From the IMG/VR virus record IMGVR_UViG_3300034279_001641, positions 1 to 20,723 of that record: 20,723 bases of DNA. One strand, 5' to 3'. Below the pieces are notes generated by a model. It was given only the letters and a program-made list of their open reading frames with translations. It made no database searches and was not told the DNA's origin. Positions within the stretch are counted from its first letter, which is position 1; each line of letters begins with the position of its first letter. This DNA comes from a virus. Both the position numbers and the translations under genes were made by a program. This document shows positions 1-5,459 of the stretch, piece after piece.

Positions 1-160
1 CAATAAAATTCAATGCGTCATCCATGTTGGTAAAATACCGCATGGTCAGGCGTTTGTTGTAAATATCATTGACAAAGATATAGCACACAGATGCATTGTG
101 GTTGACTGATAGGTGTATGTGAGCCCATCCGTTGGCAGCAAAGAAGTCGCGTTGTTGCAT
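1..160 (-). CDS. Hypothetical protein, 5' part only (runs off the left edge)
   Basis: An open reading frame on the minus strand begins with ATG at 160-158 and stays open to the window edge, giving 53 codons. The visible N-terminus starts MQQRDFFAANGWAHIHLSVN and looks like a small mixed alpha/beta domain. I do not recognise the family. There is no Shine-Dalgarno sequence. Four bases upstream of the ATG lies AATAAATA, which matches the T4-type late promoter, so the mRNA may start at or next to the ATG. The gene is divergent from tRNA-Gly, with only 12 bases between them. It could be a late gene, as could the other leftward gene in the window. Confidence 0.6.
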   Translation of the reverse strand, partial: MQQRDFFAANGWAHIHLSVNHNASVCYIFVNDIYNKRLTMRYFTNMDDALNFI

Positions 161-175
161 CAAGTATTTATTGCG
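161..175 (-). promoter_or_regulatory. T4-late-like promoter element (AATAAATA) for the leftward gene at 160
   Basis: On the minus strand the sequence reads CAATAAATACTTGATG, and ATG is the start codon. T4-type late promoters have TATAAATA ending about 5-6 nt before the start of transcription. Here that would place the transcript start on the initiation codon. The element overlaps the 5' end of tRNA-Gly. Confidence 0.45.
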
Positions 176-246
176 GGGTTGGTATAGTGGTTGTGCTCTA
201 GCCTTCCAAGCTAGTGAGACCGGTTCGATCCCGGTACCCCGCTCCA
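173..246 (+). tRNA. tRNA-Gly (anticodon TCC)
   Basis: The 7-bp acceptor stem GCGGGGT/ACCCCGC is perfect. The anticodon stem CTAGC/GCTAG encloses the loop CTTCCAA, giving anticodon TCC, which reads GGA. The T arm ACCGG-TTCGATC-CCGGT is canonical and the CCA end is encoded. It lies 17 nt before the radical SAM gene, so the tRNA and that gene may share a transcript. Confidence 0.95.
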
Positions 247-263
247 TAGTTAGAAAGTAAATC

Positions 264-2387
264 ATGACTGATATAGTTTTTTTATCAATACCTTATGCTT
301 ACGTAAACAGCCCGCCATTGGGCATCAGTGTGCTAAACGGTGTTGCAAAAGCTCATGGGTTTACCGCTCGATCAGTTGACCTAGCATTGGAGCTATCCAA
401 AGCTTGTGCCAGTGTTGACAAAGACTTTGAAGATATACAAATCAAAATGAGATCCCCAGAATCTCTGACAGTAGATCCATTTGTGGACAAGTTTTTTGAC
501 CAATGGATTGATACCGTGTTGTCTTGGAATCCCAGATACATTGGTATCAGTGTGTTTTCGTTCTACATGCATTTTAGTGCATTTTATCTATGCAGCAAGC
601 TCAAACAAAGACACAGCAATGTCAAAATTGTGCTGGGCGGTGCAGGTGTCGGCACCCCTACCATCAAAGAAGTAGCAACGATTGCAGGCGCAACCACAGG
701 GCAACAAATGGTCACGTATGGCGAGTTTATGAAAATAAGAAAACTCGCCGACCATGTTATTGTTGGTGATGGCGAACAGGCCATTGTAGATCTGTTGTCT
801 GGTAACGCTGAGCAAGACAATGTTAGTTTTAATTTGGCAGATTACAATCAGGAACTACCGTTTTCAAATTTTGATGACTTTGATCTCCGAGATTATCCTG
901 GCCAACTAGGCAGAGGCTATCCGCAATTGCCTATCTTTACTAGCAAAGGCTGCGTGAGGAACTGTGATTTTTGCGATGTAAACTTGGTTCAACAAAGGTT
1001 TCGTTTTAGACAAGGTGCAAACGTTGTCAAAGAAATGATGTATCTGGCCGACAGATACAACATACGAGATTTTAATTTTACAGATAGCTTGGTCAACGGA
1101 AGTATAAAATCCATGATCGAGTGGGTCACTGAATTGGCTGAATACAATCGAGCCAACCCAGACAAAAAAATAACATGGTCAGGCAGCTGGATATGCAGGC
1201 CCATTGGGCAGATCAAAGAACACATATACAAACTGTTGGCCGAGAGTGGCTGCGAAACGCTGTCCATCGGAGTCGAAAGTGGCAGTAACCATGTGCTTGA
1301 GGCCATGGATAAAAAAACCAACGTTGAAGCGTTGATGCATGAGACTGCTATGTTTCACAAGCACAACATAAAGTTTATTACTTTGTTAATTGTTGGACAC
1401 TGGGCCGAACGATGGGAAGACTTTTTGGCTACCATTTATATGTTGTATAGACTCAAAAAGTATGTCAAAACTGGTAACTTTGTGGCAATAGCATTTGGCC
1501 CTACTATGACAGTGATTCCCGGCTCTCCAATGGATCGCAGCCCTGAAATAAATCAACTGGACGTGGTTCATCCCAGTATTTGGTGGACTCCGGTCAACCC
1601 CAGTCTGACTGCCAAAGAAAGATATTTTAGATTGTTGTTGTTGGAAAAATTCTCTGCAGAATTCAATCTTCCATTAATGGATCGTGTGCTGCCGTATGTA
1701 AACAATTTTTTTCAAAAAAACATCGATCAAGTTGACAGTTTTTACAGAGAAAAAACACTCAACATAGATCGTCCAGAACAACACGCAGAATTTTATTTAA
1801 AAAACTTTGACCGGCTGGTGGAACTGATAGAATCAGCACATCCAGCCCAGCCGCATCGAGTGGAACTGGAGATCAAGTCCCACTCCACTCACAGTGATCC
1901 AGGAATGATAGTGAGTTTCAATGATCAAATCTTGTATGATCAATTGGTCACAGAAGGCAGTCATTCCTTTGTGTTTGACAATTTAAACACAGAGTTGTAT
2001 AATACAGTTTCAATCAAGTTTACCAACAAGGGTGCAAATGACACTATTGTTGATCAAACTGGAAAAATTATCAAAGACAAGTTCTTGGAGATAGTTAAAT
2101 TTTCAGTCAATGATGTTGACTTGATTGGTGACATTGAATTTTATCAACAGCGATGTGAGTACATTGAAAATGATCAAAAGATCATGCCAAGATTTGGTTT
2201 TTGGTTCAACAACTCAACTCTGTCGTTGAACTTTGAGAAAAATTTTGATAGTTGGTATCATATTCACAGCAAGAAAAACACAGAATTCACCGCAAATATT
2301 ATAACTACAGCATCGTTGAAATCAACAGTGGATGATAATATTCATCGACAACAACTAATAAGTTTTTTAGACAAATTAGATTATTAA
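264..2387 (+). CDS. B12-binding-type radical SAM protein with an unknown C-terminal domain
   Basis: This 707-residue protein has the layout of a cobalamin-binding radical SAM enzyme. Residues 1-180 form a Rossmann-like region, with IGISVFSFY near 93, VLGGAGVGTP near 123 and GDGEQAIVDLL near 168, as in B12-binding relatives. The radical SAM cluster motif CxxxCxxC is at C230, C234 and C237, followed by a TIM-barrel-like region with the SIGVESGS motif. Such enzymes cleave S-adenosylmethionine to a radical, but the substrate cannot be read from sequence. Residues from about 540 onward form a beta-rich domain I do not recognise. No classic DxHxxG B12-ligand motif is visible, so cobalamin may not be bound. 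The stop codon directly abuts tRNA-Val. No strong ribosome binding site precedes the ATG. Confidence 0.85.
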   Translation: MTDIVFLSIPYAYVNSPPLGISVLNGVAKAHGFTARSVDLALELSKACASVDKDFEDIQIKMRSPESLTVDPFVDKFFDQWIDTVLSWNPRYIGISVFSFYMHFSAFYLCSKLKQRHSNVKIVLGGAGVGTPTIKEVATIAGATTGQQMVTYGEFMKIRKLADHVIVGDGEQAIVDLLSGNAEQDNVSFNLADYNQELPFSNFDDFDLRDYPGQLGRGYPQLPIFTSKGCVRNCDFCDVNLVQQRFRFRQGANVVKEMMYLADRYNIRDFNFTDSLVNGSIKSMIEWVTELAEYNRANPDKKITWSGSWICRPIGQIKEHIYKLLAESGCETLSIGVESGSNHVLEAMDKKTNVEALMHETAMFHKHNIKFITLLIVGHWAERWEDFLATIYMLYRLKKYVKTGNFVAIAFGPTMTVIPGSPMDRSPEINQLDVVHPSIWWTPVNPSLTAKERYFRLLLLEKFSAEFNLPLMDRVLPYVNNFFQKNIDQVDSFYREKTLNIDRPEQHAEFYLKNFDRLVELIESAHPAQPHRVELEIKSHSTHSDPGMIVSFNDQILYDQLVTEGSHSFVFDNLNTELYNTVSIKFTNKGANDTIVDQTGKIIKDKFLEIVKFSVNDVDLIGDIEFYQQRCEYIENDQKIMPRFGFWFNNSTLSLNFEKNFDSWYHIHSKKNTEFTANIITTASLKSTVDDNIHRQQLISFLDKLDY

Positions 2388-2463
2388 GCCTGGTTGCGCA
2401 GAGAGGTTATGCATCTCCTTTACACGGAGAACAATGTCAGTTCGAGTCTGACACCAGGTACCA
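2388..2463 (+). tRNA. tRNA-Val (anticodon TAC)
   Basis: The acceptor stem GCCTGGT pairs with ACCAGGT, with a G-U pair at 1-72. The anticodon stem TCTCC/GGAGA holds the loop TTTACAC, giving TAC, which reads GUA. The T arm GTCAG-TTCGAGT-CTGAC is canonical and the CCA is encoded. The tRNA begins at the base after the upstream stop codon. Confidence 0.93.
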
Positions 2464-2479
2464 AATTTTGAAAGACAGT

Positions 2480-2632
2480 ATGAAATTATTCGAAGCAACT
2501 GTAAGACGACCCGACGGTTCGGAGTTCAAGGACCGTGTGGGTGCAAACGATGCGCAAGAAGCTCGCCTGCTGCTACAACAGCGACACGGACCCAGGGCAG
2601 TGCCGTTTTTGCCTCGAATAATTCCCAGTTAA
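2480..2632 (+). CDS. Hypothetical 50-residue protein between tRNA genes
   Basis: A 50-codon frame starts with ATG 16 bases after tRNA-Val and stops 6 bases before tRNA-Pro, filling the gap exactly. The product (MKLFEATVRRPDGSEF...) is basic and ends PRIIPS. I do not recognise it. Only a weak GAAAGA-like ribosome site is present. The leader TTTTGAAAGA-x-AGT-ATGAA is nearly repeated before the ORF that follows tRNA-Leu(CAA) at 3950, which supports this start. Confidence 0.6.
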   Translation: MKLFEATVRRPDGSEFKDRVGANDAQEARLLLQQRHGPRAVPFLPRIIPS

Positions 2633-2638
2633 TATTTT

Positions 2639-2712
2639 CTCGGTATGGTGAAATGGTATCACTGAACGTTTGGGACGTTCGAGCGTAGGTTCGATTCCTG
2701 CTACCGAGACCA
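2639..2712 (+). tRNA. tRNA-Pro (anticodon TGG)
   Basis: The acceptor CTCGGTA/TACCGAG is perfect and starts with C1, typical of bacterial tRNA-Pro. The anticodon stem GAACG/CGTTC encloses TTTGGGA, giving TGG, which reads CCA. The T arm GTAGG-TTCGATT-CCTGC is canonical and the CCA is encoded. Confidence 0.95.
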
Positions 2713-2720
2713 AAAACAAC

Positions 2721-2812
2721 GGAAAGTAATGCAGCGGGGATGGTCCTGCGACTGGCCTTGAAAACCAGGTTCTCTTAACAGGGATGGGGTTCGACTCCTC
2801 TGCTTTCCGCCA
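2721..2812 (+). tRNA. tRNA-Ser (anticodon TGA)
   Basis: This is a 92-nt class II tRNA. The acceptor is GGAAAGT/GCTTTCC with discriminator G and an encoded CCA. The anticodon arm CTGGC-CTTGAAA-ACCAG gives TGA, which reads UCA. A long variable arm (GTTCTCTTAACAGGGAT) is present, as expected for serine. Small irregularities are a C-A at 31-39 and a T-T at 49-65. Confidence 0.93.
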
Positions 2813-2837
2813 ATAAGTAAGTGCAAAGGACACAGTG

Positions 2838-3017
2838 ATGGAAAATAAAACACGACTATTTGAAAACAAGATCACACTTGAGCGCTACATCTGCGACAAC
2901 ATCCGAATGGTTCGAAAACTAGAAGGACATGAGTTTCTGAGTGTACGGCGTGAGGGCGAGACTCGCAGATTCTTGATTCGTCGAGACAGTCTGCAAGAAG
3001 TAGTTGACGTCAATTGA
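2838..3017 (+). CDS. Hypothetical 59-residue charged protein
   Basis: An AAAGGA ribosome site lies 7 bases before this ATG; a GTG one codon upstream is an alternative start. The 59-residue product is highly charged, rich in Arg and Glu (LERYICDNIRMVRKLEG in the middle, RRFLIRRDSLQE near the end). Function is unknown. It sits between tRNA-Ser and tRNA-Arg, and its 3' end contains the promoter for the tRNA-Arg group. Confidence 0.65.
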   Translation: MENKTRLFENKITLERYICDNIRMVRKLEGHEFLSVRREGETRRFLIRRDSLQEVVDVN

Positions 3018-3032
3018 CGTTGATGTTACAAT
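3004..3032 (+). promoter_or_regulatory. Sigma70-type promoter upstream of tRNA-Arg
   Basis: TTGACG at 3004-3009 and TACAAT at 3027-3032 are separated by 17 nt. A second TTGACG at 3014 is too close to serve as the -35 box. The expected start, near 3039, is the first base of the mature tRNA-Arg, so the tRNA may need no 5' leader trimming. Confidence 0.7.
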
Positions 3033-3038
3033 AAACAA

Positions 3039-3113
3039 GTCCCCATAGTTCAATGGATAGAACAAGTTCCTCCTAAGAATTAGATACAGGTTCGATTCCT
3101 GTTGAGGACACCA
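3039..3113 (+). tRNA. tRNA-Arg (anticodon CCT)
   Basis: The acceptor GTCCCCA pairs with TGAGGAC with one C-A mismatch at 5-68. The D stem is GTTC/GAAC. The anticodon arm AGTTC-CTCCTAA-GAATT gives CCT, which reads the rare codon AGG. The T arm ACAGG-TTCGATT-CCTGT is canonical and the CCA is encoded. Confidence 0.92.
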
Positions 3114-3118
3114 AACAT

Positions 3119-3202
3119 GCGCTAGTGGTGGAATGGTATACATGCTGGTCTTAGAAGCCAGTGCCGAAAGGATTGTGAGTTCGAGTCTCACCTGGCGCAC
3201 CA
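3119..3202 (+). tRNA. tRNA-Leu (anticodon TAG), normal class II
   Basis: The acceptor GCGCTAG pairs with CTGGCGC. The anticodon arm CTGGT-CTTAGAA-GCCAG gives TAG, which reads CUA. The variable arm TGCCGAAAGGATT is long, as expected for leucine, unlike the other two leucine tRNAs here. The T arm GTGAG-TTCGAGT-CTCAC is canonical and the CCA is encoded. Confidence 0.94.
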
Positions 3203-3251
3203 TATTCTCCTTTGCTGACGGAGTACAATAGGACAAGTAGTCAGCACACTC

Positions 3252-3325
3252 AGGTCATTAGCTCAAAGGCAGAGCGGTGCATTGACATTGCACATACAGC
3301 GGATCGTTACCGTTATGACCTACCA
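3252..3325 (+). tRNA. tRNA-Val (anticodon GAC) with a non-canonical T loop
   Basis: The acceptor AGGTCAT/ATGACCT is perfect, with an A1-T72 first pair. The D stem is GCTC/GAGC. The anticodon arm GTGCA-TTGACAT-TGCAC gives GAC, which reads GUC and GUU. The T stem AGCGG/CCGTT is intact, but the loop is ATCGTTA instead of TTCGANN, so T54 and A58 are swapped to A54 and T58. CCA is encoded. It is otherwise complete and probably functional. Confidence 0.82.
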
Positions 3326-3331
3326 AACAAC

Positions 3332-3407
3332 TCCCAGGTGGTGGAATGGCATACACACCGGCCTAAGAAGCCGTTCGCTGCGAGTTCGAGTCTCGCCCTG
3401 GGCACCA
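3332..3407 (+). tRNA. tRNA-Leu-like (anticodon AAG) with a short variable arm
   Basis: The acceptor is TCCCAGG/CCTGGGC with a T1-C72 mismatch. The D arm is almost the same as in the other two leucine tRNAs. The anticodon arm CCGGC-CTAAGAA-GCCGT gives AAG, with a mismatch at 27-43. The variable region is only TCGCT, whereas leucine tRNAs normally have a long arm. The T arm GCGAG-TTCGAGT-CTCGC and CCA are intact. The mismatches and lost arm suggest a decaying or atypical gene. Confidence 0.7.
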
Positions 3408-3413
3408 AACTAT

Positions 3414-3448
3414 AGCCTCTTCTGGTTTGAATCCTGCAGGGGCTACCA
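3414..3448 (+). other. tRNA-like minihelix: acceptor stem plus T arm plus CCA, no D or anticodon arm
   Basis: AGCCTCT at 3414-3420 pairs over all 7 positions (one T-G) with AGGGGCT at 3438-3444. The 17 bases between are a T arm (TCTGG, loop TTTGAAT, CCTGC) with two mismatches. Discriminator A and CCA follow at 3445-3448. It is therefore a 35-nt acceptor/T-arm minihelix six bases after tRNA-Leu(AAG). It may be an internally deleted tRNA gene or a small RNA that mimics a tRNA end. Confidence 0.65.
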
Positions 3449-3594
3449 TTTTTGCAAACAACAAACTCTGGCAGAAGGTAAAACCCCAAGTGGCGCTGAT
3501 GTATCTGCTTGGAAAGTTGATTGAGTGAGAGGCTCATATACGCACCGATTGCGCACACACGCTTCTGGAGATATCGGATTGTTTGCAGTTTTTA
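3449..3594 (+). other. Gene-free stretch after the tRNA island, with a possible coding remnant
   Basis: No convincing start codon with a ribosome site is present. One frame, open through the minihelix and ending in TGA at 3526-3528, reads smoothly as FANNKLWQKVKPQVALMYLL then GKLIE. It could be the 3' end of a lost gene, but could also be chance. No tRNA or strong hairpin was seen. Confidence 0.25.
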
Positions 3595-3623
3595 TTGACA
3601 GGAAATTCCCAATACATTATAAT
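3595..3623 (+). promoter_or_regulatory. Sigma70-type promoter immediately before the ORF at 3630
   Basis: TTGACA at 3595-3600 and TATAAT at 3618-3623 are spaced by 17 nt, close to the perfect consensus. The expected transcription start, about 7 nt downstream, coincides with the ATG at 3630, and no ribosome binding site lies between. The downstream sequence CAACACAT resembles the ATACACAT seen after other promoters here. Confidence 0.8.
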
Positions 3624-3629
3624 CAACAC

Positions 3630-3845
3630 ATGTACAAGATAAATCAACAAGAATTTGCCAATCTGGAGTTGGCAATGGCGTATGCCAAGCAACTAGACAA
3701 GTTTGTGACTATTGTAGGTCCTGACTTTGAAGTGTGCGGCTGTTTTGGCGTAGACAGCATACAGAACGGACTGTGTCCCGATGGTGTTGCGTACGACTGG
3801 AACAAGACCAGCCGAATCGGCGCAGCCAAGCGAGTTCGTGCATAA
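3630..3845 (+). CDS. Hypothetical 71-residue protein, possibly leaderless
   Basis: The product, of the pattern 'NLELAMAYAKQLDKFVTI' then 'GPDFEVCGCFGVDSI', looks like a small one-domain phage protein; the function is unknown. The ATG lies 6 nt after the TATAAT box, so the mRNA would begin at the start codon. An internal ATG at residue 16, preceded by GGAG, is an alternative start giving 56 residues. I prefer the upstream start because the first 15 residues (MYKINQQEFANLELA) read as part of the same domain. The stop is 9 bases before tRNA-Leu(CAA). Confidence 0.65.
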   Translation: MYKINQQEFANLELAMAYAKQLDKFVTIVGPDFEVCGCFGVDSIQNGLCPDGVAYDWNKTSRIGAAKRVRA

Positions 3846-3854
3846 ATTACAGTA

Positions 3855-3930
3855 GCTCCGGTGATGGAATGGTATACGTGCTGGATTCAAAATCCAGATT
3901 TTGTGGGTTCGAGTCCCACCTGGAGCACCA
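3855..3930 (+). tRNA. tRNA-Leu (anticodon CAA) with a short variable arm
   Basis: The acceptor GCTCCGG pairs with CTGGAGC (one G-T). The anticodon arm CTGGA-TTCAAAA-TCCAG gives CAA, which reads UUG. The T arm GTGGG-TTCGAGT-CCCAC is canonical and CCA is encoded. The variable region is only ATTTT, so this is a class I-sized leucine tRNA. The stems are otherwise clean and the gene is probably functional. Confidence 0.88.
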
Positions 3931-3949
3931 AGTTTTTGAAAGAAGTAGT

Positions 3950-4420
3950 ATGAAGAAAATCAACCTAGAAGAAGTCAAGGCATTTATTGAAGCACAAGGC
4001 CCGGAGACCAAAATCTATCTGGGTTGCGACTCAGAACGACTCAAAGTCAACAGCGAATGGCATGCTGACTATGTGCTGGCCATTGTGGTTCATATCAATG
4101 GCAACAACGGTTGCAAGATCTTTGGTGAAGTACATCGCGAACGTGTGTGGGATCAAAAGCCCGGAAAACCTGCTATGAGACTCATGACCGAAGTGTATAA
4201 AGTTTCGGAACTGTACTTGAAGTTGGCTGAAGTTCTGGAAGGACGCCATGTTGAAGTTCACTTGGATATCAACCCCGACGAACACTATGGCTCAAGCTGT
4301 GTTATCAGTCAAGCTGTGGGCTACATCAAAGGCACTTGCAATGTGGTTCCGTTTGTGAAACCATACGCTTTTGCTGCCAGCTATGCGGCTGACCGTTTCA
4401 AAGGATTCAAGGTTGCTTGA
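3950..4420 (+). CDS. RNase H-fold protein of the DUF458/YkuK type
   Basis: The 156-residue product resembles the DUF458 (YkuK) branch of the RNase H-like fold. The visible features are a first strand with an acidic residue (KIYLGCDSE, D27), a central VEVHLDINPD (H104, D106) and a C-terminal 'VGYIKGTC ... VKPYAFAAS' stretch typical of the family. Members are predicted nucleases, but their substrate is not established. Upstream of this ATG the frame runs back through tRNA-Leu(CAA) and is not coding. The leader TTTTTGAAAGAAGTAGT resembles the one before the ORF at 2480. The gene sits directly between the tRNA island and the structured gene-free region, so a role in RNA processing is possible but unproven. 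Confidence 0.72.
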   Translation: MKKINLEEVKAFIEAQGPETKIYLGCDSERLKVNSEWHADYVLAIVVHINGNNGCKIFGEVHRERVWDQKPGKPAMRLMTEVYKVSELYLKLAEVLEGRHVEVHLDINPDEHYGSSCVISQAVGYIKGTCNVVPFVKPYAFAASYAADRFKGFKVA

Positions 4421-4431
4421 GTCTGTCCAAA

Positions 4432-4465
4432 TACACTAGACTTTTAATTGAGTCTAGTGTACAAT
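4432..4465 (+). promoter_or_regulatory. Perfect 10-bp inverted repeat overlapping a weak promoter
   Basis: TACACTAGAC (4432-4441) and GTCTAGTGTA (4452-4461) are exact complements around a 10-nt loop. A weak promoter is superimposed: TAGACT (4438-4443), 16 nt, TACAAT (4460-4465). Its start would fall near 4472, exactly where the structured RNA begins. The repeat could be an operator. It could also be the terminator of the upstream gene, since AATTAGTTTTT follows. Confidence 0.45.
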
Positions 4466-4729
4466 TAGTTTTTGCTGATGCAGAAATGCATTGGCCGGTA
4501 AGGTAAAAGTAGATTAGAACGGACTTGCTTGGCTTCATGCCAAGTTCAGCCCATAAAGCTGAAATCTACAATGGCAATCGTCTGAAAAACGATCGTGTTT
4601 GTGTGCTCCAATTCCAAAATACAATGCATATTGATAATTGGAAATACATAGACCCCTGTGCTTTGAATTTTGTTCTTTGCTTGTGATATTCCTTAACCGG
4701 ATATCGTTGCATTTTGCACTGTCTGTTAC

Positions 4730-4762
4730 TTGACTTTTATCTTACCACCCTTGCATTACAAT
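4730..4762 (+). promoter_or_regulatory. Weak promoter before the coiled-coil gene
   Basis: TACAAT at 4757-4762 is a good -10 box, but the best -35 (TTGACT, 4730-4735) is 21 nt away, too long for a strong promoter. A start near 4769 would give a leader of only about 7 nt. Confidence 0.35.
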
Positions 4763-4775
4763 CAAAAGGCAACAA

Positions 4776-5348
4776 ATGAAAATTACTCTACGCAAAGCAA
4801 ACGCACTGCAATTGGCCATTGGCGAAGCAGTCAAAAACATTGACATCAACACTGACGTCAAGATCAACGAATTCCAACACGGTGAATCTGAAATTGCTCG
4901 TGTTGCCACAGAGTTCCGTGAAAATCTAGCCCGCCGCACACAACTGATGGATGCGATGTACGCAATACGCAAGGCTGTGAGCACTGCCAACGCAGGTGCT
5001 GGAGTTGATGTCAAATTGGCCGACGTAGCCATGCTGGAAAAGCAGGTGCAGTTCTACAACGGCCTAGCCGGCAAAAAGATTCGTGAAGATGCAGTGGTTG
5101 TTGCAGGTCAACTGACCAAGCTTCGTGAAAGCAAGGACGACTCTCGTCGTAGCATTTACGGCTACGCTAGTACTGTTGACACTAGTGTGTTGACTGCGGA
5201 AGACATCCGGGGTTTCCGAACCGCGGCTGCTACTGCAAAGAAAGCCAAGCAAAAACTGCAAGATGAGCTGTTGGAAATCAACGTTCGTACAGAGATTGCA
5301 ATTGCACAAGATGCAGTGCAGTTTCTAACTGCAGAAGGTTTGATTTAA
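4776..5348 (+). CDS. Hypothetical alpha-helical, coiled-coil protein (190 residues)
   Basis: The product is almost entirely helical by composition, rich in Ala, Lys, Glu, Gln and Arg. The pattern 'FRENLARRTQLMDAMYAIRKAV' is typical of coiled coils and recurs in the C-terminal third (TAKKAKQKLQDELLEINVR). There is no signal peptide or membrane segment. It may be a virion or tail accessory protein or a helical adaptor, but I do not recognise the family. AAAAGG about 6 bases before the ATG is the ribosome site. A strong hairpin terminator follows, so this gene ends a transcription unit. Confidence 0.75.
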   Translation: MKITLRKANALQLAIGEAVKNIDINTDVKINEFQHGESEIARVATEFRENLARRTQLMDAMYAIRKAVSTANAGAGVDVKLADVAMLEKQVQFYNGLAGKKIREDAVVVAGQLTKLRESKDDSRRSIYGYASTVDTSVLTAEDIRGFRTAAATAKKAKQKLQDELLEINVRTEIAIAQDAVQFLTAEGLI

Positions 5349-5360
5349 AATGTTGAATAC

Positions 5361-5430
5361 GTCCCCGGATCGCGACACAAGACCTTTTGTCAATGTTTTG
5401 TGTTCGCCCTGGGGCTTTCTTTAATTTTTT
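5361..5430 (+). terminator. Long imperfect hairpin followed by a T-rich tract
   Basis: CCCCGG (5363-5368) pairs with CC-T-GGGG (5408-5414). GCGACACAA (5372-5380) pairs with TTGTG-T-TCGC (5398-5407), with single-base bulges. CTTTCTTTAATTTTTT follows. It ends the unit with the coiled-coil gene, just before a late-type promoter. Confidence 0.75.
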
Positions 5431-5431
5431 A

Positions 5432-5451
5432 GATAAATATTTGCATAGGAG
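5432..5451 (+). promoter_or_regulatory. T4-late-like promoter (GATAAATA) with a normal leader
   Basis: GATAAATA at 5432-5439 is followed by an expected start near 5445. The short leader carries AGGAG (5447-5451), 8 bases before the ATG at 5460. It is placed right after a terminator, as expected of a true promoter. Confidence 0.5.
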
Positions 5452-5459
5452 ATATTATT

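Larger units (their letters stand above)
4421..4775 (+). ncRNA. Gene-free, highly structured region; candidate phage noncoding RNA (core about 4474-4700)
   Basis: There is no credible ORF in 355 bases. Potential RNA helices are dense: a hairpin with a GAAA tetraloop at 4475-4482/4487-4494; a long-range helix CCGGTAAGG (4495-4503) with CCTTAACCGG (4691-4700), one bulged A; inside it a three-way junction with outer stem 4509-4515/4563-4569 and two stacked hairpins, 4528-4533/4539-4544 and 4545-4550/4558-4563; a hairpin 4577-4581/4589-4593; and CCAATT/AATTGG at 4608-4613/4636-4641. A segment inside the junction (AACGGAC, 4518-4524) could also pair with GTCTGTT at 4721-4727 as a pseudoknot. I do not recognise the family. 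It could instead be a structured 5' leader of the gene at 4776. Confidence 0.5.

Noticed and set aside
3203-3251. A possible promoter (TACAAT near 3225) before tRNA-Val(GAC)
   Set aside because: No acceptable -35 box lies 16-18 nt upstream, and the tRNA can be read from the promoter at 3004.
3414-3448. Minihelix as a phage attachment site
   Set aside because: attP sites usually match the 3' half of a host tRNA. Here both acceptor strands are present and pair, and no integrase is visible in the window.
3734-3949. Upstream extension of the RNase H-fold gene through tRNA-Leu(CAA)
   Set aside because: The extension reads through a complete tRNA gene and the 3' part of another ORF. The ATG at 3950 has the repeated tRNA-to-ORF leader before it.
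4474-4700. Structured region as a group I intron or tmRNA
   Set aside because: No group I core elements, no split gene around it, and no tRNA-Ala-like end with a tag reading frame could be found.
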